From Motilibacter aurantiacus (lineage in GTDB: Bacteria > Actinomycetota > Actinomycetes > Motilibacterales > Motilibacteraceae), in contig NZ_JAANNO010000003.1 of assembly GCF_011250645.1 (NCBI RefSeq), forward strand, positions 124,001 through 188,000: a DNA stretch of 64,000 nt. The letters run 5' to 3'. The notes beneath the pieces are model-generated. The model had not been told where the DNA came from. It did no database searches and was given only the letters and a program-made list of their open reading frames with translations. Position numbers and translations under genes: made by a program. Position 1 is the stretch's first letter. Each line of letters starts with the position of its first letter. Positions 53,743 through 64,000 of the stretch are shown here, in pieces.

Positions 53743-54909
53743 TCAGCCCCCGGAGACCGCCAGCTCCTCGCCGGCCTCCAGCGCGACGCATGCGGTACCG
53801 GCGTCGTCGAGCCACCCCTCCGGCAGCACGAGCCGCTTCTGCGGGCTCGTCCGGCCCCGCGGACGACCGAGCTCTGCTTCAGGGAACGGCTGATCGGCGT
53901 CGAGCTGAGCGAGGAGGCCGTCGAGCTCGCGCAGGCTGGACACGAGGCCGAGCTGCTGGCGCAGCGTCGAGCCGACGGCGAAGCCCTTGAAGCTCCAGGC
54001 CATGAACTTGCGCAGCTCGCGGAGGCCGCGCTCCTCCCCCGCCCATGCCGTGAGCAGCTCGGCGTGGCGGCGGACCATCCGGGCCACGTCCTCGAGCCGG
54101 GGCAGGCTGGTGTGCGGCCGCCCGTCGAACGCCGCCGCGAGGTCGGCGAAGAGCCAGGGGCGCCCGAGGCATCCGCGGCCCACGACCACGCCGTCGCACC
54201 CGGTCTGCTCGACCATCCGGACCGCGTCCGAGGCCTCCCAGATGTCCCCGTTGCCCAGGACGGGGATGTCGACGGCCTCCTTGAGCGTCGCGATCGCGGG
54301 CCAGTCGGCAGTGCCCGAGTATCCCTGAATCGCAGTTCGGGCGTGCAGGGCGATGGCCGCACACCCCTCGTCCTGCGCGATGCGCCCGGCGTCGAGGTAG
54401 GTCAGCAGGTGGTCGTCGAGGCCCTTGCGGGTCTTCAGGGTCACCGGCGCCCCCTGCGCGCCCTTGACCGCGGCCCGGAGGACCTCGCGCAGCAGCCCGC
54501 GTTTCCACGGCAGCGCGGCGCCGCCGCCCTTCTTGGTGATCTTCGGGACGGGGCAGCCGAAGTTCAGGTCGACGTGGTCCACCCCGTGCTCGTCGACCAG
54601 GATGCGCACCGCCTCACCGACGTAGTACGGGTCCACGCCGTACAACTGCACGCTGCGCGGCACCTCGTCCGGCCCCGGCGTCAGCAGGTGCAGCGTCTCG
54701 CGGTCCCCCTCGACCAGCCCGCGGCTCGTGATCATCTCGCTGACGAACAGCCCCCGCCCGCCGGCCGCCTCCCGGCACAGCTGGCGGTACGGCGCGTTCG
54801 TGATACCGGCCATCGGCGCCAGCACCACCGGCAGCCCGACCTCCAGGCGCCCCAGCCGCAGCGGCGGGGCGACCGGGCGCGTCGGCGCCTCCGCGGCGTA
54901 CGTGGTCAT
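53743..54909 (-). CDS. dusB: tRNA-dihydrouridine synthase
   Basis: 388 residues: FMN TIM-barrel with LAPMAGITNAPYRQLCRE, SVQLYGVDPYYVGEAVR, VDLNFGCPVPKITKKGGGAA (catalytic Cys), ALHARTAIQGYSGTADWPAI, IPVLGNGDIWEA and VVVGRGCLGRPW. It reduces uridine in the tRNA D loop. The ATG at 54909 starts the family match after a five-residue lead. The next gene on the strand, ydcF, starts 60 bases after its stop. Confidence 0.95.
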   Translation of the reverse strand: MTTYAAEAPTRPVAPPLRLGRLEVGLPVVLAPMAGITNAPYRQLCREAAGGRGLFVSEMITSRGLVEGDRETLHLLTPGPDEVPRSVQLYGVDPYYVGEAVRILVDEHGVDHVDLNFGCPVPKITKKGGGAALPWKRGLLREVLRAAVKGAQGAPVTLKTRKGLDDHLLTYLDAGRIAQDEGCAAIALHARTAIQGYSGTADWPAIATLKEAVDIPVLGNGDIWEASDAVRMVEQTGCDGVVVGRGCLGRPWLFADLAAAFDGRPHTSLPRLEDVARMVRRHAELLTAWAGEERGLRELRKFMAWSFKGFAVGSTLRQQLGLVSSLRELDGLLAQLDADQPFPEAELGRPRGRTSPQKRLVLPEGWLDDAGTACVALEAGEELAVSGG

Positions 54910-55247
54910 GGGTCCAGTGTGCCAAGTGCCACGGCGGCGTGCCGGCGGGCGCTTCCCCGCCCGCACCCGCCCTCCCGTCCCCCTCGCCTTGACCGCGCCC
55001 GCGCCTGTTCGCGTGAATGCGGCATTGTGCCGATGGGTTCGCGTCGATGCGACATTCAGCCCACGTCGCGTGGTCTCGGTGCCGCGTTCATCGGCTCTCG
55101 TGTCAGGTCTGGAACGCTCCGCTCGCCCGCGAACTCCCGACGGCCGCGCCGCCGGTCGGTCGTCCACAGCTTCACCGCCCGAGCGTCGTCGTCCACATTC
55201 CGACGCGACGGTCCGGTCGCAAGCACGTCTCCAGCCAGGGTTGGGCC
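54910..55247. other. 338-base intergenic region with AATGCNGCATT repeats
   Basis: The dusB promoter must lie here on the minus strand. Two tandem copies of the unit TTCGCGTGAATGCGGCATTG (55009-55061, the second with four to five changes) are the left members of a repeat group also found at 56083-56161. No gene is seen before the pseudogene ATG. Confidence 0.6.
55009..55061 (+). repeat. two tandem AATGCNGCATT repeat units (left flank)
   Basis: Unit 1 at 55009-55032 and unit 2 at 55039-55061 share the pattern TTCGCGT-N2-ATGCGNCATT. The core AATGC-G-GCATT is itself palindromic. Unit 2 is nearly identical to the plus-strand unit at 56138-56161. Confidence 0.75.
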
Positions 55248-56075
55248 ATGCCCCGACGCAGTGCCCTGCTTGACCACGCGGCCCTGGACCAGTTGATCGC
55301 ACGCGACGAGTCGGTCCTGCTCACTGTCCGAGCTGAAGGAGATCGGCGTGCCGCTCTCGAGCGTGAACTACAGGTGCCGGGCCGGAGGCCCGTGGCAGCG
55401 GGGCCTGCCCGGCATCGTGCTCGCCCACAACGGGCGCCCCACCCGTCGGCAGCATCTGGTCGGACCTGGCGCCTGCCCCCACCCGTCCTCACCGGGACGC
55501 TTCCACTCGCGCCTGTAGCGCGCGCTGTCATCGACGAGGCACGTCGCTCCAGAAGCCTCGACGACGTGCGAGCTCTCGTCGCCGAGAGCGTGCAGCGGCT
55601 CCGGTGCGAGCCTCGCGACCTCGTCGTCGAGCTGGCGGCGGCACAGCGCCGCGGGTCACGGCTGGCCCGGATGGCCCTCGACGAGCTGCTCGCCGGAGTG
55701 CGTTCGGCCGCCGAGGCCGACGCACGGGCTGCGCTGCGTGCCGCCGGCGTGCGGGCCCCGGAGTGGAACGTTCCGCTCTACGACGCGGACGGTGAGTTCC
55801 TCGGCATCGTGGACGGCTGGTACGACGACGTCGCGGTCGCGCTCGAGATCGACTCGATGGAGTTCCACTTCACGGCTGAGGCCCACAAGCGCACCCAGCG
55901 CCGACAAGCGGGACTGGCCGCGGCGAGGGTGCTCGTGGTGCCCGTCGCGCCGGGTGACGTACGCCGACGCCCGGGCTCGTTCTCCCGGCTGGTGCAGGGA
56001 GCGCTGGAGCAGGCGGCCGGCCGGCCACGACCCGACATCCGGCGCTCGCCTCAGGCCGTCGCGCCGCAGGTGTGA
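55248..56075 (+). pseudogene. degenerate AbiEi-like / restriction-endonuclease-like fold protein
   Basis: The uninterrupted frame has 275 codons, but bases about 55323-55480 give sense only in the +1 frame, where they read ELKEIGVPLSSVNYRC and GIVLAHNGRPTRRQ, the N-terminal winged-helix pattern of actinobacterial AbiEi-like proteins. The original frame resumes at LTGTLPLAPVARAVIDEARR and continues through EWNVPLYDADGEFLGIVDGW and VALEIDSMEFHF, a Vsr/DUF559-like nuclease fold. The middle of the protein is missing by my estimate (roughly 70-90 codons). It is a decayed gene with one frameshift near 55323 and a deletion near 55460-55490. Confidence 0.65.
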
Positions 56076-56082
56076 CTCATGT

Positions 56083-56161
56083 CGATGCCGCATTCACGCG
56101 ACCCACGAACGGCAGAATGCCGCATCCACGCAAGAGGTTCGCGAGAATGCGGCATTCAGCC
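56083..56161. repeat. three AATGCNGCATT repeat units (right flank)
   Basis: Two inverted units (56083-56109 and 56110-56133) and one direct unit (56138-56161) match those at 55009-55061. The outermost direct unit differs from left unit 2 at about four of 24 bases. They end 22 bases before the glyS stop codon. Confidence 0.75.
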
Positions 56162-56182
56162 GAACGGGCGGGGCGGCCGGCG

Positions 56183-57568
56183 TCAGCAGCCCAGCAGCCG
56201 ACCGCCGAGCCACGACTCGACCTGCGACAGCGACACGCGCTCCTGGGTCATCGTGTCGCGGTCGCGGACCGTCACGGCGTCGTCCTCGAGGGTGTCGAAG
56301 TCCACCGTGACGCAGAACGGCGTGCCGATCTCGTCCTGGCGGCGGTAGCGGCGGCCGATGGCACCGGCATCGTCGAACTCGACGTTCCAGTGCTTGCGCA
56401 GGGTCGCGGCGAGGTCGCGCGCCTTCGGGGAGAGCGCGGCGTTGCGCGAGAGCGGCAGCACGGCGACCTTGACCGGCGAGAGGCGCGGGTCGAGGCGGAG
56501 GACCGTGCGCTTCTCCATCGCGCCCTTCGCGTTGGGCGCCTCGTCCTCGGCGTACGCGTCGAGCAGGAAGGCGAGCGTGGCACGGGTGAGGCCGGCGGCC
56601 GGCTCGATGACGTACGGCACCCAACGCTCGCCCTTGTCGGCGTCGAAGTACGACAGGTCCGTGCCCGAGTGCTCGGCGTGCGTCTTGAGGTCGAAGTCGG
56701 TGCGGTTCGCGATTCCCTCGAGCTCGGCGAACTCGGTGCCGCCGAAGCGGAACTTGTACTCGATGTCGACGGTGCGCTTCGAGTAGTGGGAGAGCTTCTC
56801 CTTGGGGTGCTCGTAGAACCGCATGTTCGACTCGGTGAGGCCGAGGCCGAGGTACCAGTTCCACCGCTGCTCGAGCCAGTACTCGTGCCACTGCTCGTCG
56901 GTGCCGGGCTCGACGAAGAACTCCATCTCCATCTGCTCGAACTCGCGCGTGCGGAAGATGAAGTTGCCCGGCGTGATCTCGTTGCGGAACGACTTGCCGG
57001 TCTGCGCGATGCCGAAGGGCGGCTTGCGGCGCGCGGACTGCATGACGTTCATGAAGTTGACGAAGATGCCCTGCGCGGTCTCGGGCCGCAGGTAGTGCAG
57101 GCCCTCCTCGTCCTCCACCGGGCCGAGGTACGTCTTGAGCAGGCCGTTGAACATGCGGGGCTCGGTGAAGGAGCCCTTCGTGCCGCAGTTGGGGCAGTTG
57201 ACGTCGGCGAGGCCCTTCTCCGGCAGCTTGCCGTGCTTGGCCTCGTACGCCTCCTCCAGTTGGTCGGACCGGAACCGCTTGTGGCAGGCCTGGCACTCGG
57301 TCAGCGGGTCGACGAACGCCTCGACGTGGCCGGAGGCCACCCAGACGTCGCGGGCGAGGATGACGGAGGAGTCGATGCCGACGATGTCCTCGCGCTGCTG
57401 GACCATCGTGCGCCACCACTGGCGGCGGACGTTCTCCTTGAGCTCGACGCCGAGCGGCCCGTAGTCCCAGGCCGACCGGGTGCCCCCGTAGATCTCGCTG
57501 CTGGGGTAGACGAAACCCCGGCGCTTGGCGAGGCTGACGATGGTGTCGATCTTGGCGTCGGTGGCCAC
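56183..57568 (-). CDS. glyS: glycyl-tRNA synthetase, alpha2 type
   Basis: 461 residues. A class II synthetase charging tRNA-Gly. The N-terminal [14 protein letters not shown] and [19 protein letters not shown], a Cys pair region CQACHKRF and CPNCGTKG that may bind zinc, the motif 2 area [20 protein letters not shown], and the anticodon-binding C-terminus ([11 protein letters not shown]) are complete. GTG start; the symmetric GGAGATATCTCC directly before it contains the Shine-Dalgarno. Confidence 0.96.
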   Translation of the reverse strand: MATDAKIDTIVSLAKRRGFVYPSSEIYGGTRSAWDYGPLGVELKENVRRQWWRTMVQQREDIVGIDSSVILARDVWVASGHVEAFVDPLTECQACHKRFRSDQLEEAYEAKHGKLPEKGLADVNCPNCGTKGSFTEPRMFNGLLKTYLGPVEDEEGLHYLRPETAQGIFVNFMNVMQSARRKPPFGIAQTGKSFRNEITPGNFIFRTREFEQMEMEFFVEPGTDEQWHEYWLEQRWNWYLGLGLTESNMRFYEHPKEKLSHYSKRTVDIEYKFRFGGTEFAELEGIANRTDFDLKTHAEHSGTDLSYFDADKGERWVPYVIEPAAGLTRATLAFLLDAYAEDEAPNAKGAMEKRTVLRLDPRLSPVKVAVLPLSRNAALSPKARDLAATLRKHWNVEFDDAGAIGRRYRRQDEIGTPFCVTVDFDTLEDDAVTVRDRDTMTQERVSLSQVESWLGGRLLGC

Positions 57569-57614
57569 GGAGATATCTCCATCCGGCTGGCGGTCGGCGG
57601 GCAGGCGGCACAGG

Positions 57615-58055
57615 CTACCGCCCGGCGGGGCCCTCCCCGAACGTGCCGTGGCCGCGCCCGGGCGGCAGGTCGACAGGGACCTCGGGGGCGCTCGCCGACC
57701 CGACACCGACGCTACCGGCGTCGGCTGCGAGGCGGGTGCGGGCCTCGACCTTCCCCGTGCCGTCCACCGTCAGGAGCGGCTCGTACGCCGTCGGCTCGTC
57801 GATCGCGGTGGACAGCACCGGGACCGCCTGCACCTTCACGTCGTACGCCGACAGCGCCCGCCGGTAGGCCCCCACCGAGTCCCACTCGGTCGTCAGCACC
57901 CACAGCCCCGCGTCGTCCGTCGCCCGCCCGAGGGTGGCGCGGCGGAACCCGGCGCACGCGGCCAGCGCGGCCACGGCACTGCGGGCGGTGGCGAGGAAGG
58001 CCGCCCCCTCGTCGACGGGTACGCGGTGGCGCGTCACGGCAAGCACGTCGCGCAT
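57615..58055 (-). CDS. antibiotic biosynthesis monooxygenase (ABM)-like protein
   Basis: 146 residues. A ferredoxin-like ABM fold at about 1-90: [60 protein letters not shown]. The last 50 residues are a non-conserved tail. Family members include quinone-forming and heme-degrading monooxygenases, but the substrate is unknown. It lies 46 bases upstream of glyS on the same strand. Confidence 0.75.
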   Translation of the reverse strand: MRDVLAVTRHRVPVDEGAAFLATARSAVAALAACAGFRRATLGRATDDAGLWVLTTEWDSVGAYRRALSAYDVKVQAVPVLSTAIDEPTAYEPLLTVDGTGKVEARTRLAADAGSVGVGSASAPEVPVDLPPGRGHGTFGEGPAGR

Positions 58056-58116
58056 CGTCGCGCATCGCGGGCGAGCCGTGCCCGGTGCCCGGCCCGGATG
58101 CGGCACGATGCAGCCG

Positions 58117-58530
58117 ATGCCGAAGAGACGCCCACCCCAGCGCCGGCCGGCCGCGCCCGGTCGCCCGGCCGCCACGCGCAGCAGGCCCACCGCGAGGCCC
58201 CGGCCCGACGCCGGTCGTGGGCCGAGCACGCCCCCGCCCGTGCAGGGCACCCCGCTGCGCCGGGCCGTCAGCGCGCGCAGCGCCGGGCCGCTCGCCGCGC
58301 TGGGCCGCCTGCCGCGCCTGGCGGTGCCCGCCGTCCTCGGCGTGCTCCTCCTCGTCGGGCTGGCGGCCCCGCCGCTGCTGGGGATCCTGTGCCTGGCCCT
58401 GGTCCTGCTCTTCGTCGGCTGGCTGGCCTACCTGTCCTGGCCGCTGGCGACCGCGGGCGGGCGAGCCGGCCGCTGCGCCATGGTCGTGCTGCTGGCGGGC
58501 GCGATCGCCCTGCGCGTAGCCGAGCTGTGA
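58117..58530 (+). CDS. small membrane protein, DUF6703-like
   Basis: 137 residues. A basic Pro/Arg-rich N-terminus (PKRRPPQRRPAAPGRPAATR) is followed by three hydrophobic stretches, about 70-85, 87-105 and 120-136 (RLAVPAVLGVLLLVGLAAPP, ILCLALVLLFVGWLAYLS, CAMVVLLAGAIALRVAEL). It matches my memory of the DUF6703 family beside zur genes. A CACGAT box seven bases before suggests a leaderless start. The function is unknown. Confidence 0.65.
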   Translation: MPKRRPPQRRPAAPGRPAATRSRPTARPRPDAGRGPSTPPPVQGTPLRRAVSARSAGPLAALGRLPRLAVPAVLGVLLLVGLAAPPLLGILCLALVLLFVGWLAYLSWPLATAGGRAGRCAMVVLLAGAIALRVAEL

Positions 58531-58586
58531 CCGGAATGCCGCAGCCGTCGGGCATGCTGAACGTGCGCGCAACGGAAGGACGGACA

Positions 58587-58997
58587 GTGAACGAGAGCTC
58601 GACGGGCGCACCCCGCCGCAGTACCCGCCAGCGCAGCGCGGTCTCCGCCGTCCTCGACGAGACGGACGAGTTCCGCAGCGCGCAGGACCTGCATGCCCTG
58701 CTCCGTGAGCGTGGCGAGGCGGTCGGGCTGACCACCGTCTACCGGACGCTGCAGGGGCTGGCCGAGGCCGGCGAGGTGGACGTGCTGCGTCGCGACGACG
58801 GCGAGGCGGTCTACCGGCGCTGCAGCACCGGTCACCACCACCACCTGGTCTGCCGCTCGTGCGGGCGCACGGTCGAGGTGGCCGGCCCGTCGGTCGAGCG
58901 GTGGGCCGACTCGATCGCGGCCAAGAACGGCTTCGTCGACATCGCGCACACGGTGGAGATCTTCGGCACCTGCCCCGCCTGCGCCGCGAAGGCCTGA
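58587..58997 (+). CDS. zur: Fur-family zinc uptake regulator
   Basis: 136 residues from GTG 58587 with GGAAGGACGG upstream. The winged helix is TRQRSAVSAVLDETDEFRSA to GEAVGLTTVYRTLQGLAEAG. The dimerisation/metal region has GHHHHLVCRSCGRTVEV and CPACAAKA, four Cys for structural zinc plus His ligands. Position between glyS and uppS is that of zur in Streptomyces. It should repress zinc uptake genes when zinc is bound. No zinc transporter genes are seen between glyS and zur. Confidence 0.88.
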   Translation: MNESSTGAPRRSTRQRSAVSAVLDETDEFRSAQDLHALLRERGEAVGLTTVYRTLQGLAEAGEVDVLRRDDGEAVYRRCSTGHHHHLVCRSCGRTVEVAGPSVERWADSIAAKNGFVDIAHTVEIFGTCPACAAKA

Positions 58998-59158
58998 CTC
59001 GCGCTCACCCGCCCTGCGCCGCGAAGGGCTGACCGCACTCACCCGGCCTGCGCCGGCGACGGCCTGACCCGCACTCAGGCCGGCATGCCCGGCCAAGGGC
59101 AGACCGGCACACTCAGGCGGCGAGCCCCGCGAAGGCCCGCCCCGCGCTCAGGCGCTGG
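58981..59158. repeat. degenerate tandem repeat over the zur 3' end
   Basis: Five related units of 34-37 bases start at 58981, 59016, 59050, 59087 and about 59124. Each has the pattern GCGCCGCGAAGG-CTGAC-CGC-CTCA. The first unit contains the last zur codons and stop; the last reaches into the end of the YibE/F gene. Confidence 0.7.
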
Positions 59159-60398
59159 CCCCGCTCGCGCGGCTGGGGCGCCCCGCCGTGAGGCGTACGA
59201 CCAGCACGCCGAGAGCGGTGGTCAGCGGCACGGCGAGCACCAGCCCGATGGCACCGACGAGGGACCGCACGATCTCGGCCGCGACGTCCCCGCTGACGAC
59301 GACCTGACTGAGCGGCGCGGTCGACAGCTCGATGAGCAGCAGCACCGGGAGCGCCGCGCCGGCGTACGCGAAGACGATGGTGTAGACGGTCGAGGCGATG
59401 TGGTCGCGCCCGATGCGCATCGCCGAGCCGAACAGCCGCCGGCTCGAGAGGCCCGGCTGCAGCTCGTGCAGCTCCCACACGGCCGACGCCTGGGTGATCG
59501 TCACGTCGTTCAGCACCCCGAGCCCGGCCAGCACGACCCCGCACACGAGCAGCCCGGACAGGTCGATCTGGCCGGCGAGCGAGACCAGCGAGGCGTCCTC
59601 GGACCCGACGCCGGACAGGTGCGCCGCCGCTCCCGCCCACGTCGCCAGCAGCGCGGTCAGCGCCACCCCGAACAGGGTCCCGAGCAGCGCCGTCGTCGTG
59701 CGGACCGAGATCCCGTGCGCGAGGTAGAGCACCACCAGCAGGATCGCCGAGCTGCCCACGACGCCGACCAGCAACGGGTCGCGCCCGACGAGCAACGCCG
59801 GAAGCATGAACTCGAGGACCGCAAAGCCCGTCACCACCAGCCCGGCCAGGGCGGCGAGCCCGCGCAGCCGTGCGACGAGGACGACCAGCAGGGCGAACGA
59901 GACCGCGAGCAGCGCCAGCGGCAGGTCCCGCACGAAGTCGAGGAAGAGCCAGGACTCCGGCGCGTCGCCGGCCGCGGGAACGTGGGCGAGGCGTACGCGG
60001 TCCCCGGGCGAGACCCCGGACTGCACGACGTCGGGGGCGAGGTCGACCTCCACCCCGTCCCGTCCGGGCAGCGCCACCATCGCGTAGGCGCAGGTGACCC
60101 GGGGTGGCTCGGTGCCGGACTCGGCGTTGCTGGTGCAGTCGTAGGGCTGGACGGAGGCCACGGTGCCGTCCACGAGCTGCAGCCCATCGGCCCGCCCCAG
60201 CGCCTCCGGCGCCGTCGGCCGCTCCCCGCGCGGCCACAGCAGCACGAGGCCGACGACGGTCGCGAGCGTCGCCAGCACGACGGCGGCCGCGAGGACGGCC
60301 CGGACGAGCCAAGCCTGCCCCGGGTCGGCCGGCTCACGCCGGCGACGGCCCCCGGCCCGGGCATGGGTGTGCCCGTGACCCGTGTGGTGCGACGTCAC
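59148..60398 (-). CDS. YibE/F family membrane protein
   Basis: 416 residues with an unusually His-rich N-terminus (TSHHTGHGHTHARAGGRRRR), one membrane helix, an extracytoplasmic domain of about 100 residues (APDVVQSGVSPGDRVRLAHV) and six or seven further helices. SALLDLSGLL-like (QIDLSGLLVCGVVLAGLG) and NDVTITQASAVWEL are YibE/F hallmarks. The function is unknown; the His-rich start suggests metal contact. GTG start. Confidence 0.85.
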   Translation of the reverse strand: MTSHHTGHGHTHARAGGRRRREPADPGQAWLVRAVLAAAVVLATLATVVGLVLLWPRGERPTAPEALGRADGLQLVDGTVASVQPYDCTSNAESGTEPPRVTCAYAMVALPGRDGVEVDLAPDVVQSGVSPGDRVRLAHVPAAGDAPESWLFLDFVRDLPLALLAVSFALLVVLVARLRGLAALAGLVVTGFAVLEFMLPALLVGRDPLLVGVVGSSAILLVVLYLAHGISVRTTTALLGTLFGVALTALLATWAGAAAHLSGVGSEDASLVSLAGQIDLSGLLVCGVVLAGLGVLNDVTITQASAVWELHELQPGLSSRRLFGSAMRIGRDHIASTVYTIVFAYAGAALPVLLLIELSTAPLSQVVVSGDVAAEIVRSLVGAIGLVLAVPLTTALGVLVVRLTAGRPSRASGASA

Positions 60399-60437
60399 GT
60401 CGCGGCCCGGGCGCGAGCCGCCACGTCGGGCGCGCGG

Positions 60438-61322
60438 TCAGGCAGGGGCACCGTCGGGCACGGGCTCGTCGGGCACGCTCTTCGCGGGCAGGCGCGCACC
60501 GGGACCGGCGTCGGGCAGCACGTTCGGCTGGGCTCCGCCGTAGCGGCGGTCACGCCGGGCGTACTCCTCGATCGCCTGCCACAGGTGACGCCGGTCGAAG
60601 TCCGGCCACAGCGTGTCGAGGAAGACCATCTCGGCGTACGCCGACTGCCAGAGCAGGAAGTTCGACGTCCGCTGCTCGCCGCTGGAGCGCACGAACAGGT
60701 CGACGTCGGGCATCTCGGGGTCGTAGAGATAGCGCGCGAAGAGCTTCTCGTCCACCTTGCGCGGGTCGAGCCGGCCGGCCGCCACGTCCTCGGCAAGCGC
60801 GCGCGCGGCGTCCCCGATCTCGGCGCGACCGCCGTAGTTGACGCACATGGTGAGCGTCAGGAGGTCGTTGTCCCGGGTCTGCTCCTGCGCGACCTCGAGC
60901 TCGGAGATGACGCTCTTCCAGAGCCGCGGCCGGCGGCCCGCCCAGCGGACGCGCACGCCCATGGCGTCCATCTCGTCGCGGCGCGCGCGCAGCACGTCGC
61001 GGCTGTAGCTCATGAGGAACTTGACCTCGTCGGGCGAGCGCCGCCAGTTCTCCGTGGAGAACGCGTAGGCGGAGATGTTCTTCACGCCGATCTCGATCGC
61101 GCCGCAGACGACGTCGAAGAGGCTGGCCTCGCCCACCTCGTGGCCCTTGGTACGCGGCAGGCCACGCTGCTTGGCCCACCGGCCGTTGCCGTCCATGACC
61201 ACCGCGACGTGCGCGGGCACCAGCTCGGCCGGGATGCTCGGCGGCCGAGCGCCCGACGGGTGCGGCGGCGGGGGCTCGGGGACGCGTCGGGCCGCCGCGC
61301 GCCGGGACGCCCGCGGGCTCAC
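60438..61322 (-). CDS. uppS: isoprenyl (undecaprenyl/decaprenyl) diphosphate synthase, cis type
   Basis: 294 residues. It extends farnesyl or similar diphosphate to the long cis-prenyl lipid carrier for cell-wall synthesis. The signature [63 protein letters not shown] and [20 protein letters not shown] are complete. About 35 basic N-terminal and 30 C-terminal residues are extra. The GTG overlaps the recO stop by four bases, the usual recO-uppS coupling. Confidence 0.93.
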   Translation of the reverse strand: MSPRASRRAAARRVPEPPPPHPSGARPPSIPAELVPAHVAVVMDGNGRWAKQRGLPRTKGHEVGEASLFDVVCGAIEIGVKNISAYAFSTENWRRSPDEVKFLMSYSRDVLRARRDEMDAMGVRVRWAGRRPRLWKSVISELEVAQEQTRDNDLLTLTMCVNYGGRAEIGDAARALAEDVAAGRLDPRKVDEKLFARYLYDPEMPDVDLFVRSSGEQRTSNFLLWQSAYAEMVFLDTLWPDFDRRHLWQAIEEYARRDRRYGGAQPNVLPDAGPGARLPAKSVPDEPVPDGAPA

Positions 61323-62059
61323 ACCCGCTCCACGAGCCGCAGCGAGCGCAGCCCGCGCTCCAGATGCCAGTTGAGGTACGCCGCCACCAGTCCGTGCCCT
61401 TCGCGTCGGGCGCGGCCGTCACTGCCGTCCGCGCTCGCCCAGTCCCCCGTGAGCAGCGCGCCGAGCAGCGCGAGGGTCGCCGGGGCCGGCGCCGCCGAGC
61501 CCGCGGGCCGGCAGTCCGGGCACACGGAGCCGCCGGCCGCCACCGCGAAGGCCCCGTGCGGGCCCGCGAGCCCGCACCCGGTGCACGCGTCGAAGCTGGG
61601 CGCGTAGCCCGCCACGGCGAGCGACCGGACCAGGAAGGCGTCGAGGATCAGCCCCGGGTCGTGCTCGCCGGACGCGAGCGAGCGCAGCGCACCGAGCAGC
61701 AGGAGGTACTGCTGCACCGCCGGCTCGCGCTCGGCGTCGGTCAGCCGCTCGACGGCCTCGAGCATCGCGGTCCCGGCGGTGTAGCGCGCGTAGTCGCTGC
61801 CGAGCACCGCGGCGTACGGGGTGAGCGTCTCGACCTGCGTGACGATGTCGAGCGAGCGGCCGGTGTGCAGCTGCAGGTCGACGTGCATGAAGGGCTCGAG
61901 CCGGGCGCCGAACTTCGACGACGTCCGGCGCACGCCCTTGGCGACCGCCCGGATGCGCCCCGTCTCACGGGTCAGGATCGTGACGATCCTGTCGGCCTCG
62001 CCGAGCTTCTGGGTGCGCAGCACGACACCCTCGTCCCGGTAGAGGCCCACACGCACCAT
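61319..62059 (-). CDS. recO: DNA repair protein RecO
   Basis: 246 residues. An OB-fold N-terminus ([40 protein letters not shown]) and a helical domain with a zinc ribbon (CTGCGLAG, then CPDCRP). It loads RecA at single-strand gaps together with RecR. ATG 62059 starts the family match, with a GTG one codon later as the alternative. Co-transcribed with uppS. Confidence 0.94.
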   Translation of the reverse strand: MVRVGLYRDEGVVLRTQKLGEADRIVTILTRETGRIRAVAKGVRRTSSKFGARLEPFMHVDLQLHTGRSLDIVTQVETLTPYAAVLGSDYARYTAGTAMLEAVERLTDAEREPAVQQYLLLLGALRSLASGEHDPGLILDAFLVRSLAVAGYAPSFDACTGCGLAGPHGAFAVAAGGSVCPDCRPAGSAAPAPATLALLGALLTGDWASADGSDGRARREGHGLVAAYLNWHLERGLRSLRLVERV

Positions 62060-62157
62060 GCTGCCACGCGACCGACGCGGCCCGGACGTCGCCGTGCCGA
62101 CGGCCGCTCGCAAGATCCGCCCGCCCCAGCCCCGCTCGCCGGCCCGCAGACGTGCGA

Positions 62158-62200
62158 GAAGGCGCCCCTCTCCCGGTGGAGCCGGCAGCGGGGCGCCTTC
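62158..62200 (-). terminator. terminator between leuA and recO
   Basis: GAAGGCGCCCC and GGGGCGCCTTC form an 11-pair stem with a 21-base loop, about 75-120 bases past the leuA stop on the minus strand. Confidence 0.7.
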
Positions 62201-62222
62201 CTCGGATCGGGGCAGGCCCGCC

Positions 62223-64000
<1,778 letters not shown>

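Noticed and set aside
58981-59158. A CRISPR array
   Set aside because: The units are adjacent and degenerate with no unique spacers of constant length.

Overview
This window is chromosomal DNA from a high-GC actinobacterium. The evidence is strong G/C bias at third codon positions, frequent GTG starts, GTGA stop/start overlaps, leaderless-looking starts, a homodimeric AceE next to DUF3052, DUF3145, DUF5709, a PucR-type FasR in front of fabD-fabH-acpP-fabF, and an F420-type luciferase-like oxidoreductase. The order dnaG, dgt, dusB, glyS, zur, uppS, recO, leuA is the conserved core seen in Streptomyces relatives. The gene content does not fix the genus. Most of the window is ordinary vertically inherited core genome. 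I see no prophage, transposase, CRISPR array, restriction system or biosynthetic cluster.

Layout. 1-5.7 kb: DUF3052 (partial), a small protein, YjbQ, pyruvate dehydrogenase AceE, an F420 oxidoreductase and a stand-alone degenerate receiver. 5.7-12.4 kb: an EAL-type c-di-GMP phosphodiesterase, DUF72, a membrane protein, a ferredoxin reductase-like flavoprotein, a pirin and a PHP-domain protein. 12.5-17.5 kb: the fatty acid synthase II operon with its regulator FasR and an inverted repeat before fabD, closed by an 88-base palindrome. 17.6-25 kb: DUF3145, a Tat/LPxTG surface protein, a MoxR-DUF58-VWA operon, a divergent two-component system and an oxidoreductase. 26-31 kb: a secreted beta-helix protein, a PilZ protein, small proteins, Spo0M and a CAT tRNA. 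31.3-35.1 kb: a STAS protein plus an unknown partner, divergent from a CseB/CseC/CseA-like regulator-kinase-lipoprotein operon. 35-41.7 kb: a Tat-exported DUF1501/DUF1800 pair, tRNA-Asn, and a YtxH, DUF5709 and topoisomerase IB group. 41.9-47.4 kb: one giant secreted ThuA/sugar dehydrogenase multidomain protein. 47.9-64 kb: sigma factor, dnaG, SixA, dgt, YdcF, dusB, a decayed AbiEi-like gene inside palindromic repeats, glyS, a monooxygenase, a small membrane protein, zur, YibE/F, uppS, recO and leuA.

How the genes work together. AceE supplies acetyl-CoA, and the fab operon uses it for fatty acids under FasR control. The EAL and PilZ proteins belong to c-di-GMP signalling. Two membrane kinase systems, the STAS protein and the MoxR/VWA complex point to envelope and stress sensing. 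The most unusual items are non-coding: the 88-base palindrome with a DnaA-box-like loop (17470-17557), the AATGCNGCATT repeats around the broken AbiEi-like gene (55.0-56.2 kb), and the degenerate tandem repeats at the ends of zur and leuA. I found no clear case of a wholly new multi-gene system. The best candidates are the repeat/AbiEi-like unit and the STAS plus unknown-partner pair.
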